The position numbers and the translations under genes are program-made. This document shows positions 1 to 6,152 of a DNA stretch of 9,936 bases, piece by piece. Source of the stretch: an uncultured Collinsella sp. (GTDB lineage Bacteria; Actinomycetota; Coriobacteriia; Coriobacteriales; Coriobacteriaceae); the NCBI GenBank assembly GCA_900543505.1, contig UQSB01000062.1, forward strand, positions 1-9,936, given 5' to 3'. Below the pieces are notes generated by a model. It was not told the DNA's origin and made no database searches. It saw only the letters and a list, made by a program, of their open reading frames with translations. Numbering within the stretch: position 1 is the stretch's first letter; each line of letters starts with the position of its first letter.

Positions 1-80
1 TTTGCGTCCTGCGGAATGTTCCGGAGAGAAACCCCCGTCACGCCCCCGGATCCCCTGCGTTTACGGCCTTGAGGTCGGCG

Positions 81-179
81 TGGGTGGAGGACGTGGTTGA
101 TAGGGGTGCGTGTCCCGGTCGCTGTTTCGCGCTTTGCGCGAAAGGCGCGTTACTTTGGGATGGGTGGGGAACGTGGTTG
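81..179. repeat. Imperfect 19-bp direct repeat, 80-bp period, with a hairpin between
   Basis: The sequence TGGGTGGAGGACGTGGTTG at 81-99 recurs at 161-179 as TGGGTGGGGAACGTGGTTG, with two mismatches and a period of exactly 80 bp. Weaker similarity reappears at the same offset (about 112-120 against 192-200). Between the copies, 125-143 forms a perfect hairpin with an 8-bp stem (TTTCGCGC/GCGCGAAA) and a TTT loop. No T-tract follows on either strand, so it does not look like an intrinsic terminator. It may be a REP-like or other intergenic repeat element. The repeat is seen directly; the class is a guess. Confidence 0.5.
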
Positions 180-220
180 TTGCGGTAACTGATCCCCGTC
201 ATAAATTATCCTCGGCATAC

Positions 221-248
221 TTGCACCTGTCTTCCCTCGTGCTACACT
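221..248 (+). promoter_or_regulatory. Probable promoter of the riboflavin-uptake operon
   Basis: A possible -35 box TTGCAC (221-226) lies 16 bp before a -10 box TACACT (243-248). The -10 is preceded directly by TGC, which gives an extended -10 (TGnTACACT). Transcription would start at about 254-256, right at the 5' edge of the FMN riboswitch, as expected for its promoter. The -35 match is weak (three of six), so the extended -10 carries most of the evidence. Confidence 0.5.
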
Positions 249-252
249 TTTC

Positions 253-447
253 CTTGCTGTTTCAGGGCGGGGTGGAATTCCCCACTGGCGGTAAGTCGGG
301 CGGTGTCAAAGGGACGCCGTGGCGCAGGCGAGGTGTCTGCGACCGAGCCGATGAGTCCGCGACCCGTGTGTGCGTTGGTTCGCATGCCGGCTGAACTGGT
401 GAGATCCCAGTACCAACGGTTAGAGTCCGGATGAAAGAGGCAGGTGA
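253..447 (+). promoter_or_regulatory. FMN riboswitch (RFN element)
   Basis: The conserved RFN blocks appear in order. AGGGCGGGGTGGAATTCCCC starts at 264, followed by ACTGGCGGTAA; AGTCCGCGACC is near 352; CTGGTGAGATCCCAGTACC and ACGGTTAGAGTCCGGATGAA run to about 435. The closing helix P1 pairs GTTTC (259-263) with GAAAG (433-437), with partial pairing further out. The P3 arm is enlarged and appears to carry two extra hairpins: GGTGTC/GACGCC (302-307/313-318) and CGCAG/CTGCG (323-327/337-341), closed by TCGG/CCGA (296-299/343-346). The element is therefore about 190 nt rather than the more usual 140 or so. The 3' strand of P1 lies beside the ribU Shine-Dalgarno (AGGTG, 442-446) and no T-rich terminator hairpin separates them, so control of translation initiation is most likely. 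Bound FMN should lower expression of the transporter operon. Confidence 0.95.
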
Positions 448-451
448 TCTT

Positions 452-1042
452 ATGTCTGAACAGTCGCAGCATATCCATTTTGAGAACACGAATAGGTGGG
501 GCACCAAACAGCTCGTTACTATGGCGTTGATGTGCGCCTTGGGAGCACTGTTTATGTATGTGCAGCTGCCCATCCTTCCCTCGGCGCCGTTTTTGACGTA
601 TGACCCGTCGCTGGTGCCGGCGATGGTGTGTGGATTTGCGTATGGCCCTGGTGCCGGCACTGCCGTTGCCGCCATGGCGATCGTTATCCATGCGCTCACT
701 ACGGGTGACTGGGTCGGCGCGCTTATGAACCTGGTTGCCACGCTGGGCTATATTCTGCCTGCGGCTATCGTCTACCAAAAGATGCATACCTATAAGGGTG
801 CCGTGATTGGCCTGGTGCTGGGCGTTATTGCCGCTACGGCGCTGTCCATGGTTGCGAATCTGACCATCGGCGTTTGGTTCTGGTATGGCTCGGTCGATGT
901 GATCGCCCCGCTCATGATTCCTGCCGTGCTGCCGTTCAACCTCATCAAGACCGTGCTCAACTCGGTGCTCACGCTTGCAGTGTACAAAGCGGTCTCCAAC
1001 CTCATCACGCCTAAAAAGGACCAGGTCAAAGGCCGCGCATGA
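452..1042 (+). CDS. ribU: Riboflavin ECF transporter S component RibU
   Basis: This is the substrate-binding membrane subunit that captures riboflavin for an energy-coupling factor transporter. The 196-residue product has the usual S-component size and is mostly hydrophobic, consistent with about six membrane helices. Features typical of RibU are FLTYDPS with PAMVCGFAYGPGAG right after it (residues 47-69), GYILPAAIVYQK (99-110) and PFNLIK near the C terminus (161-166). The in-frame ATG at 431 is the GGATGAAAGA motif of the riboswitch itself, so it is not a credible start. The ATG at 452 follows AGGTG at 442-446 with a 5-nt spacer and gives a natural N terminus. The preceding FMN riboswitch independently supports flavin specificity. 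The stop overlaps the start of the ATPase gene by 4 nt (ATGA), suggesting translational coupling. Confidence 0.93.
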   Translation: MSEQSQHIHFENTNRWGTKQLVTMALMCALGALFMYVQLPILPSAPFLTYDPSLVPAMVCGFAYGPGAGTAVAAMAIVIHALTTGDWVGALMNLVATLGYILPAAIVYQKMHTYKGAVIGLVLGVIAATALSMVANLTIGVWFWYGSVDVIAPLMIPAVLPFNLIKTVLNSVLTLAVYKAVSNLITPKKDQVKGRA

Positions 1043-2943
1043 TTGAGTGTCGGGGCGTTTCCTTTAGCTATGACGGTGCCACACCGGCACTCGACGGCAT
1101 CGATCTGAACATCGAGGATGGCGAGTTTTTCTGCATCCTCGGCGGCAACGGGTCGGGCAAGTCGACGTTCGCCAAGCATTTGAACGCGCTGCTGCAGCCC
1201 GATACGGGAACGGTGCGCGTCAACGGCATGGACGCGTCCGATCCCGAGCTGGTCTACGACATTCGCTCGACCGCGGGCATGGTATTCCAGAACCCGGATG
1301 ATCAGCTGGTGGCGACGCTTGTTGAGGACGATGTTGCGTTTGGTCCCGAGAACTTAGGGGTCGAATCGGCCCAGATCGCGCAGCGCGTGCGCGAGGCGCT
1401 GAAGGCCGTTGGTCTGGTGGGCTTTGAGCGCCACGAGACCCACGCTCTCTCGGGCGGACAAAAGCAGCGCGTGGCGCTTGCCGGCGTGCTCGCCATGGAG
1501 CCGCGCGTGCTCATCTTGGATGAGGCCTCCTCGATGCTCGATCCGCGCGGGCGCAAGGGCCTTATGAAGGCCTGTCACGCGCTGCACGAACGCGGCATGA
1601 CCATCGTGATGATTACGCACTTTATGGAAGAGGCCGCTGAGGCCGATCGCGTTGCTGTCTTCCAAGCGGGCCGCGTTGCCATGCTCGGTACGCCCGAGGA
1701 GATCTTGACACGAGCGGACGAACTCGCACGGCTGAACCTGGATATGCCGGCATCGTGCTGTCTTGGCAGGGCGCTTCGCGCGAAGGGCGTGCCCATTTGC
1801 GTACAGGTGCGCGAGGCGGATATGGTCGCCGATATAGCGCAGGCTTATGCCGAGCGGAGTAGGGCAGGCATCGCCGGGCGGCCTTTCGCATCCGATCCTC
1901 GTATTCCCGACAACGTTTCCTCTGCGCTCGATGGCGCAGATGTGCTGGAGCCCGTCATCGAGATTTCGCACCTTTCGTATAGCTATTCGCTGAGCGCCCG
2001 TGAGCGTCGCCGTTGGCACAAGCGCTCAGTCGCTGAGGGCGCATCGAACAAACAGGCCCTCTGGGGCAACGACCCCAGCAGTCCGTGGGCACTGCGTGAT
2101 GTATCGCTGACGGTGCGTCGTGGCGAGTTCCTGGGCCTTGCGGGCCATACCGGTTCGGGTAAGTCGACGCTGGTTCAGCATCTCAACGGCCTGATTCGTC
2201 CCCAGGAGGGTTCCGTTTACGCGTTGGGGCTCGACCTGGTAAACAAGAAAGATGCTGCCGCGGTTAAGGCAAAGGTCGGCGTGGTGTTTCAGTATCCAGA
2301 GCGTCAGCTGTTTGCCGAGACCGTGGCACAGGACGTGGCGTTTGGTCCGCATAACCTTGGCTTGTCGCAGGCCGAGGTTGTCCGCCGCGTTGAGTCATCG
2401 CTCGCACGCGTGGGCCTCGACTTGGCCACGGTGGGCGACAAGAGCCCCTTTGAGCTTTCGGGTGGCCAACAGCGGCGCGTGGCGTTTGCCGGCGTGCTTG
2501 CCATGGAGCCCGAGGTCCTGGTACTCGATGAGCCCATGGCGGGACTCGATCCGGCGGCGCGCAGTGATTTCCTGGAGCTCATCGATCGACTTCACCATGG
2601 GGGCCTGACCGTCGTCATGGTCTCACACAGCATGGATGACCTTGCCAATTGCTGCGACCGTATTGTCGTGATGAACGAGGGCGCGGTGTTTGCTGAGGGA
2701 ACCCCCGCGCAGGTGTTTGCGCATGCCGATGAGCTTAAATCAATCGGCTTGGGTGTTCCCGCTGCCCAGCGCATGGCGCTGGCACTTGCGAAGGCAGGCG
2801 TGCCGCTGCGCTTTGACGGCCTCTATACGGTTGAGTCGCTGGCAGACGAGTTGGTGGACCTGCTAATCGGTCGCTCGGACGGCCCTTCTAACGTCACGGA
2901 CATTGCTAAATCCAAGACGGTCGCGCGAGAGGAGGGCTGCTAA
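1039..2943 (+). CDS. Fused double-domain ECF transporter ATPase (EcfA1-EcfA2)
   Basis: This ABC-type ATPase powers the ECF transporter. It is one 634-residue chain with two nucleotide-binding domains, where many bacteria have separate ecfA1 and ecfA2 genes. Domain 1 has Walker A GGNGSGKST (35-43), Q-loop VFQNPDDQ (Q84), signature LSGGQKQR (137-144), Walker B LILDEA (E162) and H-loop H194. Domain 2 has Walker A GHTGSGKST (369-377), Q-loop VFQYPERQ (Q418), signature LSGGQQRR (473-480), Walker B VLVLDEP (E498) and H530. NPDDQ and GHTGSGKST with YPERQLF fit the EcfA1 and EcfA2 types respectively. Both ATP sites look intact. A basic insert of about 30 residues (roughly 318-349) splits the start of domain 2, between SYSYS and WALRDVSL. 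AAAGG at 1028-1032 is the likely ribosome binding site. The gene overlaps its neighbours by 4 nt upstream and 1 nt downstream. Confidence 0.94.
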   Translation: MIECRGVSFSYDGATPALDGIDLNIEDGEFFCILGGNGSGKSTFAKHLNALLQPDTGTVRVNGMDASDPELVYDIRSTAGMVFQNPDDQLVATLVEDDVAFGPENLGVESAQIAQRVREALKAVGLVGFERHETHALSGGQKQRVALAGVLAMEPRVLILDEASSMLDPRGRKGLMKACHALHERGMTIVMITHFMEEAAEADRVAVFQAGRVAMLGTPEEILTRADELARLNLDMPASCCLGRALRAKGVPICVQVREADMVADIAQAYAERSRAGIAGRPFASDPRIPDNVSSALDGADVLEPVIEISHLSYSYSLSARERRRWHKRSVAEGASNKQALWGNDPSSPWALRDVSLTVRRGEFLGLAGHTGSGKSTLVQHLNGLIRPQEGSVYALGLDLVNKKDAAAVKAKVGVVFQYPERQLFAETVAQDVAFGPHNLGLSQAEVVRRVESSLARVGLDLATVGDKSPFELSGGQQRRVAFAGVLAMEPEVLVLDEPMAGLDPAARSDFLELIDRLHHGGLTVVMVSHSMDDLANCCDRIVVMNEGAVFAEGTPAQVFAHADELKSIGLGVPAAQRMALALAKAGVPLRFDGLYTVESLADELVDLLIGRSDGPSNVTDIAKSKTVAREEGC

Positions 2944-3743
2944 TGGAGGCGTTTTCGTTTGGCAGCTACTATCCCGGCGATAGTGCAATCCACCGCCTGG
3001 ACCCGCGAACTAAGTTGCTCTTGGGCTTTGTGTTTCTGATCACGACGCTCACGGTCGGCAGCTTCCGCGGGCTGGCCCCGGTCGCAATCTTCGTTGTCCT
3101 GATCTATACCGTGTCCCGGGTGCCGGCTCGTCGCGTCCTGTCATCGATGGCGCCGCTGCTGGCAATCGTCGCGGTGGTCGCAGTGCTCAACCTGTTTTCC
3201 GGCCAGAGCGGGCGCATTCTGTGGCAGCTCGGCTTTTTGCAGATAAGCGAGGGCTCGCTGCATTCCGCCGCCTTTATGGCGTGCCGCCTGACCTTGATGA
3301 TGGCCGGCATGAGCGCTATCACGCTCACCACACCGACGCTCGACCTCACCGCGGGCTTTGAGCGCCTGCTCGCGCCGTTTGCGCGTGTGGGACTTCCTGC
3401 GCACGAGCTCGGCATGATTATGGGTATCGCGCTGCGCTTTATGCCGCAGTTTGCCACCGAGATGAAGCAGACGGCCGATGCGCAGGCGAGCCGCGGTGCG
3501 CGCGTGACGGGAGGCCCGCTCGGCGGCGTTCGTATGCTTGGCAGTGTAGCGATTCCGCTGTTCACGGGTGTGTTCCGTCATGCCGAGACGTTGTCTGCCG
3601 CCATGGATGCCCGTTGCTATCATGGCGAGCAGGGCCGCACGCGTCTGCATGCGCTTGCATTTGGCCGTGGCGATGCGTTGGCGGCGGTGGTAACGGCGTT
3701 GCTGCTCATCTGCGTCATCGTCATCAATCTTCAACTTGTTTAG
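2943..3743 (+). CDS. ecfT: ECF transporter transmembrane coupling protein EcfT
   Basis: EcfT is the membrane scaffold that transmits ATPase movement to the S component. The 266-residue product opens with a family-typical segment (DSAIHRLDPRTKLLL, 13-27), followed by several hydrophobic helices, a cytoplasmic coupling region and a last C-terminal helix (about 245-266). The two coupling motifs with the Ala/Ser-Arg-X pattern are visible: ASRGA (182-186, R184) and DARCY (222-226, R224), the latter followed by HGEQGRTRL. The second has Cys where Gly is common; I regard this as a normal family variant. The start codon overlaps the ecfA stop by one base (TAATG) and is served by a strong AGGAGG at 2930-2935. 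With ribU and the fused ATPase immediately upstream, the operon encodes a complete transporter. Confidence 0.93.
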   Translation: MEAFSFGSYYPGDSAIHRLDPRTKLLLGFVFLITTLTVGSFRGLAPVAIFVVLIYTVSRVPARRVLSSMAPLLAIVAVVAVLNLFSGQSGRILWQLGFLQISEGSLHSAAFMACRLTLMMAGMSAITLTTPTLDLTAGFERLLAPFARVGLPAHELGMIMGIALRFMPQFATEMKQTADAQASRGARVTGGPLGGVRMLGSVAIPLFTGVFRHAETLSAAMDARCYHGEQGRTRLHALAFGRGDALAAVVTALLLICVIVINLQLV

Positions 3744-3773
3744 GCGCGATTCGAGCGCAGGAAAGGGGTCCCT

Positions 3774-4220
3774 ATGACCGACAACGACCGCACGGCGCAG
3801 CTCGAGCGCACCTGTTCGTATCTTAGGCGTATTCCGGCGTGGTATCTCGCCACGATTGACGTGACGGACGGACATCAGCCGCGCGTGAGGCCGTTCTCGT
3901 TTGCCATGGTCGATGATAGCAAGCTGTGGTTTTGCACCTCGCGCGATAAGGACGTGTGGGCCGAGCTCAGCGCGAACCCCAAGTTTGAGGTTTCGGGTTG
4001 GAAACCGGGGGAGTGTTGGATTGTGCTGACCGGCGAGGCCGCGCTCGAGGACGACGCGGTTGCGAGCGATAAGGTGCGTCAAGCGGGTTTTAAGCACATG
4101 GTGGGCATCGGAGAAGACCACGAGGGCGCCAACGACGGTCGCCTTGCGTTTTTCTCGGTGCGCAATATCGCCGCCCGCTTCTGTGATATCGACGGCAGCG
4201 AGGAGCGCCTGGAGCTCTAG
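3774..4220 (+). CDS. Pyridoxamine 5'-phosphate oxidase-like FMN-binding split-barrel protein, copy 1
   Basis: This 148-residue protein belongs to the small single-domain PNPOx-like family of FMN-binding split barrels. Most members have no assigned reaction. Recognisable segments are PAWYLAT (21-27), QPRVRPFSFA (35-44), KLWFCTSRDKDVWAEL (50-65) and a C-terminal FFSV strand (126-129). It has neither signal peptide nor membrane segment, so it should be cytoplasmic. AGGAAAGG at 3759-3766 precedes the ATG by 7 nt. The gap to ecfT is only 30 nt with no visible terminator, so it probably shares the flavin-uptake transcript. Hand alignment with the next gene gives close to half identical residues, showing a tandem duplication. 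True pyridoxamine phosphate oxidase (PdxH) activity is unlikely given the short length; the substrate is unknown. FMN binding is inferred from the family. Confidence 0.82.
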   Translation: MTDNDRTAQLERTCSYLRRIPAWYLATIDVTDGHQPRVRPFSFAMVDDSKLWFCTSRDKDVWAELSANPKFEVSGWKPGECWIVLTGEAALEDDAVASDKVRQAGFKHMVGIGEDHEGANDGRLAFFSVRNIAARFCDIDGSEERLEL

Positions 4221-4271
4221 CGCGTCTCAAATTAACTACCCATCTCAAAATGGCGAGCGTCAGGAGGACAC

Positions 4272-4682
4272 ATGGACGGATTGAATACAGTGTTGGAGTA
4301 TCTGACGTCGGTGCCGGCATGGTATTTGGCGACGAGCGTTGACGGGCAGCCGCATGTGCGTCCGTTTTCGTTTGCGCAGATCCAGGACGGCAAGCTGTGG
4401 TTTGTAACGGCGCGCACCAAAGACGTGTGGCAAGAGCTGCTGCAAAATCAACGCTTCGAGGCCACGAGTTGGTGGCCGGGCCATGGCTGGCTCATCTTGC
4501 GCGGGCATGCGGGTCTGGATGACCAGGCCGCTCCCGATATGCGCGAGGCAGGCTGGAAGCACCTGGAGCGCCTAGGCGAGCACTACGAGGGCGCAGGCGA
4601 CCCCACGCTCGTCTTCTTTAGCGTCGAGGAGCCGGAGGCCTTTATCTGCAACCATGACGAATGGGTGCCGGTCGAGCTCTAA
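4272..4682 (+). CDS. Pyridoxamine 5'-phosphate oxidase-like FMN-binding split-barrel protein, copy 2
   Basis: This 136-residue protein is the tandem paralogue of the gene before it. Shared blocks include PAWYLAT (16-22), QPHVRPFSFAQ, GKLWFVTARTKDVWQEL, AGWKH and FFSVEE near the end. It is shorter, with a two- to three-residue gap after the first strand and a slightly different C terminus (DEWVPVEL). A consensus AGGAGG at 4262-4267 sits 4 nt before the ATG. The intergenic gap of 51 nt shows no clear promoter or terminator. As with copy 1, a cytoplasmic FMN-binding protein is expected, and its reaction cannot be told from the sequence. The probable terminator at 4729-4779 ends this unit. The divergence between the copies suggests an old duplication with separate roles rather than a recent repeat. 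Confidence 0.8.
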   Translation: MDGLNTVLEYLTSVPAWYLATSVDGQPHVRPFSFAQIQDGKLWFVTARTKDVWQELLQNQRFEATSWWPGHGWLILRGHAGLDDQAAPDMREAGWKHLERLGEHYEGAGDPTLVFFSVEEPEAFICNHDEWVPVEL

Positions 4683-4728
4683 AAGAGTTCTCCCGCCGCC
4701 CCCAACAATTTAAATACCCGTCTGTGTC

Positions 4729-4785
4729 GGGCCCCACATTGCAACGTCACCGCAAGGCGCACTGGGCAATATGGGGCCCGTATTT
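4729..4785 (+). terminator. Probable intrinsic terminator of the flavin-uptake unit
   Basis: GGGCCCCA (4729-4736) pairs with TGGGGCCC (4772-4779). The stem continues past one mismatch with ATTGC (4738-4742) against GCAAT (4766-4770), enclosing a 23-nt loop. The downstream sequence GTATTTATTTG is T-rich but not a clean T-run. AAATAC (4712-4717) can also pair with GTATTT (4780-4785). Its position just after the last PNPOx-like gene and before the arg promoter fits a terminator; the imperfect tract and large loop limit certainty. Confidence 0.6.
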
Positions 4786-4827
4786 ATTTGTCAATCCCTT
4801 TGAGTGAATGTGTCGGGACTGTTTCAA

Positions 4828-4841
4828 TGCATGAATATGCA
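4828..4841. promoter_or_regulatory. ARG box 1 (putative ArgR operator)
   Basis: TGCATGAATATGCA is a palindrome with arms TGCAT and ATGCA around a 4-base AT-rich core. This resembles ARG boxes bound by ArgR/AhrC arginine repressors. Its centre is 21 bp from that of the next box, the same two-turn spacing seen in paired ARG boxes. It lies upstream of argC and just upstream of the likely promoter. Confidence 0.7.
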
Positions 4842-4848
4842 AAAGATT

Positions 4849-4862
4849 TGCGTATATATGCA
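4849..4862. promoter_or_regulatory. ARG box 2 (putative ArgR operator)
   Basis: TGCGTATATATGCA is a palindrome with one mismatch, sharing the TGC...TATGCA frame of box 1. It overlaps the candidate -35 region of the argC promoter, so ArgR with bound arginine would be expected to block transcription of the whole arg cluster. Confidence 0.7.
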
Positions 4863-4879
4863 TCTTTTGGTGCTAAAGT
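4849..4879 (+). promoter_or_regulatory. Possible argC operon promoter
   Basis: TAAAGT (4874-4879) preceded by TGC forms an extended -10 like that of the riboswitch promoter (TGCTACACT). A weak -35 TTGCGT (4849-4854) lies 19 bp upstream, inside ARG box 2. The start point would be about 4886, giving a leader of about 60 nt. The spacing is longer than ideal, so the call rests mainly on the extended -10 and the operator overlap. Confidence 0.4.
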
Positions 4880-4910
4880 TTCAACTCACTTCATAACGAC
4901 GGCTGCATGA

Positions 4911-4924
4911 TGCGTATTGGTGCA
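4911..4924. promoter_or_regulatory. Possible third, weaker ARG box
   Basis: TGCGTATTGGTGCA keeps the TGCGTAT...TGCA frame of box 2, identical at 11 of 14 positions, but its core is less AT-rich. Its centre is 62 bp from that of box 2, close to six helical turns. It lies within the expected leader, 24 bp before the argC start. Confidence 0.4.
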
Positions 4925-4947
4925 TAACTGCAGACAAGGAGTCTGAT

Positions 4948-6018
4948 ATGTCATTAAAGGTTGGAATCGTCGGTGCGGCTGGATATGCCGGTGCCGAGCT
5001 CATTCGCCTCGTCCTCGGTCATCCCGAGTTTGAACTTGCTGCCATTACGTCCAACGCCGATGCCGGCCAGCCGTTGTCTGCGGTGTACCCGAGCTTCACC
5101 GGCGTAAGCGATCTTGTCTTCACGACGCATGATGCCCCCGAGCTCAAGAACTGCGACGCGGTCTTTTTGGCCGTGCCGCACACAGCTGCCATGGCACAGG
5201 TGCCCGCCCTGCTTGCCGCGGGAGTTTCCTGCATTGACCTTTCGGCCGACTATCGCCTGAGCGATCCGGCCACCTTTGAGGCCTGGTATGTCGCCGAGCA
5301 CACGAGCCCCGAGCTACTCAAGAGCCGCGCCTTTGGTCTGCCCGAGCTGTTCTGCCAGGATTTGGAGACCGCCGCATCTGACCATGCCGATGGCAAACCC
5401 GTACTGGTCGCCTGCGCCGGTTGCTATCCCACCGCAACGAGCCTTGCCGCCGCGCCTGCCGTGCGCGCTGGCTGGGTTGCCCAGAGCGGCCCCGTGATCG
5501 TTGACGCTATCAGCGGTGTAACGGGTGCCGGTAAGTCCTGCAACGCCCGTACGCATTTTTGCAGCACGGACGAAAACCTGGAGGCCTATGGCGTGGGCAA
5601 GCATCGTCACACGCCCGAAATCGAGCAGATCTTGGGCCTAACCGATCGTGTCGTCTTTACCCCGCATCTGGCACCGCTCAAGCGCGGTCTGCTCTCTACG
5701 GTGACGATGCCGCTTACGCCGCAGGCTATCGATACCTTGACCCTTGAGGACGTTGTCGACCATTACAAGCAGTTCTACGCCGGTCGCACCTTCGTGCGCG
5801 TACTCGATGCCGGCCAGCAGCCCAAGACGGCTTCGGTCGTCGGTACCAACGCCGCCCAGATCGGCCTCGCGCTCAACAAGCGCGCGGGCGTTCTGGTGGC
5901 TACGGGCGCCATCGACAATCTGTGCAAGGGTGCAGCAGGCCAGGCGGTCCAGTGCGCCAACGTCGTCTTTGGTTTTGACGAGCGACGAGGCTTGCCCACA
6001 GTGGCGTGCCCGGTGTAG
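4948..6018 (+). CDS. argC: N-acetyl-gamma-glutamyl-phosphate reductase
   Basis: ArgC reduces N-acetylglutamyl 5-phosphate to N-acetylglutamate 5-semialdehyde with NADPH, the third step of arginine synthesis. The 356-residue product has the N-terminal dinucleotide-binding motif GAAGYAG (9-15) in the family context GYAGAELIRL. The catalytic Cys lies in AGCYPT (C159). The family segments ISGVTGAGK (188-196), GKHRHTPEIEQ (217-227), FTPHLAPLKRG (237-247) and NLCKGAAGQAVQ (324-335) are all present. Length and order match type 1 ArgC proteins, with no truncation. AAGGAG (4936-4941) lies 6 nt before the ATG. It is the first gene of the cluster and sits directly behind the ARG boxes, so it is probably repressed when arginine is plentiful. 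Confidence 0.96.
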   Translation: MSLKVGIVGAAGYAGAELIRLVLGHPEFELAAITSNADAGQPLSAVYPSFTGVSDLVFTTHDAPELKNCDAVFLAVPHTAAMAQVPALLAAGVSCIDLSADYRLSDPATFEAWYVAEHTSPELLKSRAFGLPELFCQDLETAASDHADGKPVLVACAGCYPTATSLAAAPAVRAGWVAQSGPVIVDAISGVTGAGKSCNARTHFCSTDENLEAYGVGKHRHTPEIEQILGLTDRVVFTPHLAPLKRGLLSTVTMPLTPQAIDTLTLEDVVDHYKQFYAGRTFVRVLDAGQQPKTASVVGTNAAQIGLALNKRAGVLVATGAIDNLCKGAAGQAVQCANVVFGFDERRGLPTVACPV

Positions 6019-6152
6019 CACATTCGATTGTTAACGATTTGGTAGTCGGGCATCGAGTGGGGCGCCACTCTTAAGCTGGTCTCATGATTGTGGCTGGCAT
6101 GGCGCACCAACCGATGTCCATTTTTTGTTTGACATAAGGAGTCGTAAAGACG
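6019..6152 (+). other. argC-argJ intergenic region with small hairpin
   Basis: This 134-nt gap is the longest within the arg cluster. GAGTGG and CCACTC (6055-6070) form a 6-bp stem with a GGCG loop. No T-run follows directly, although a T6 tract occurs 50 nt later (6121-6126). I see no convincing promoter or ARG box. The hairpin may be an RNA processing or stability element, or have no function. Confidence 0.35.

Noticed and set aside
125..143. Hairpin at the left edge as a transcription terminator
   Set aside because: The stem is perfect, but no T-tract follows on either strand.
110..394. Open frame of 94 codons over the left edge and the riboswitch
   Set aside because: It runs through most of the highly conserved FMN riboswitch, and its product has no family character.
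431..451. In-frame ATG at 431 as the start of ribU
   Set aside because: This ATG belongs to the conserved riboswitch sequence near GGATGAAAGA. The ATG at 452 has a properly placed AGGTG.
3141..4121. Minus-strand open frame of 326 codons opposite ecfT and the first PNPOx-like gene
   Set aside because: The translation is low-complexity, Arg/His-rich and antisense to two genes with clear motifs.
6129..6134. Perfect -35 consensus TTGACA before argJ
   Set aside because: A matching -10 would fall at the argJ start codon, and none is present there. The match is probably chance.
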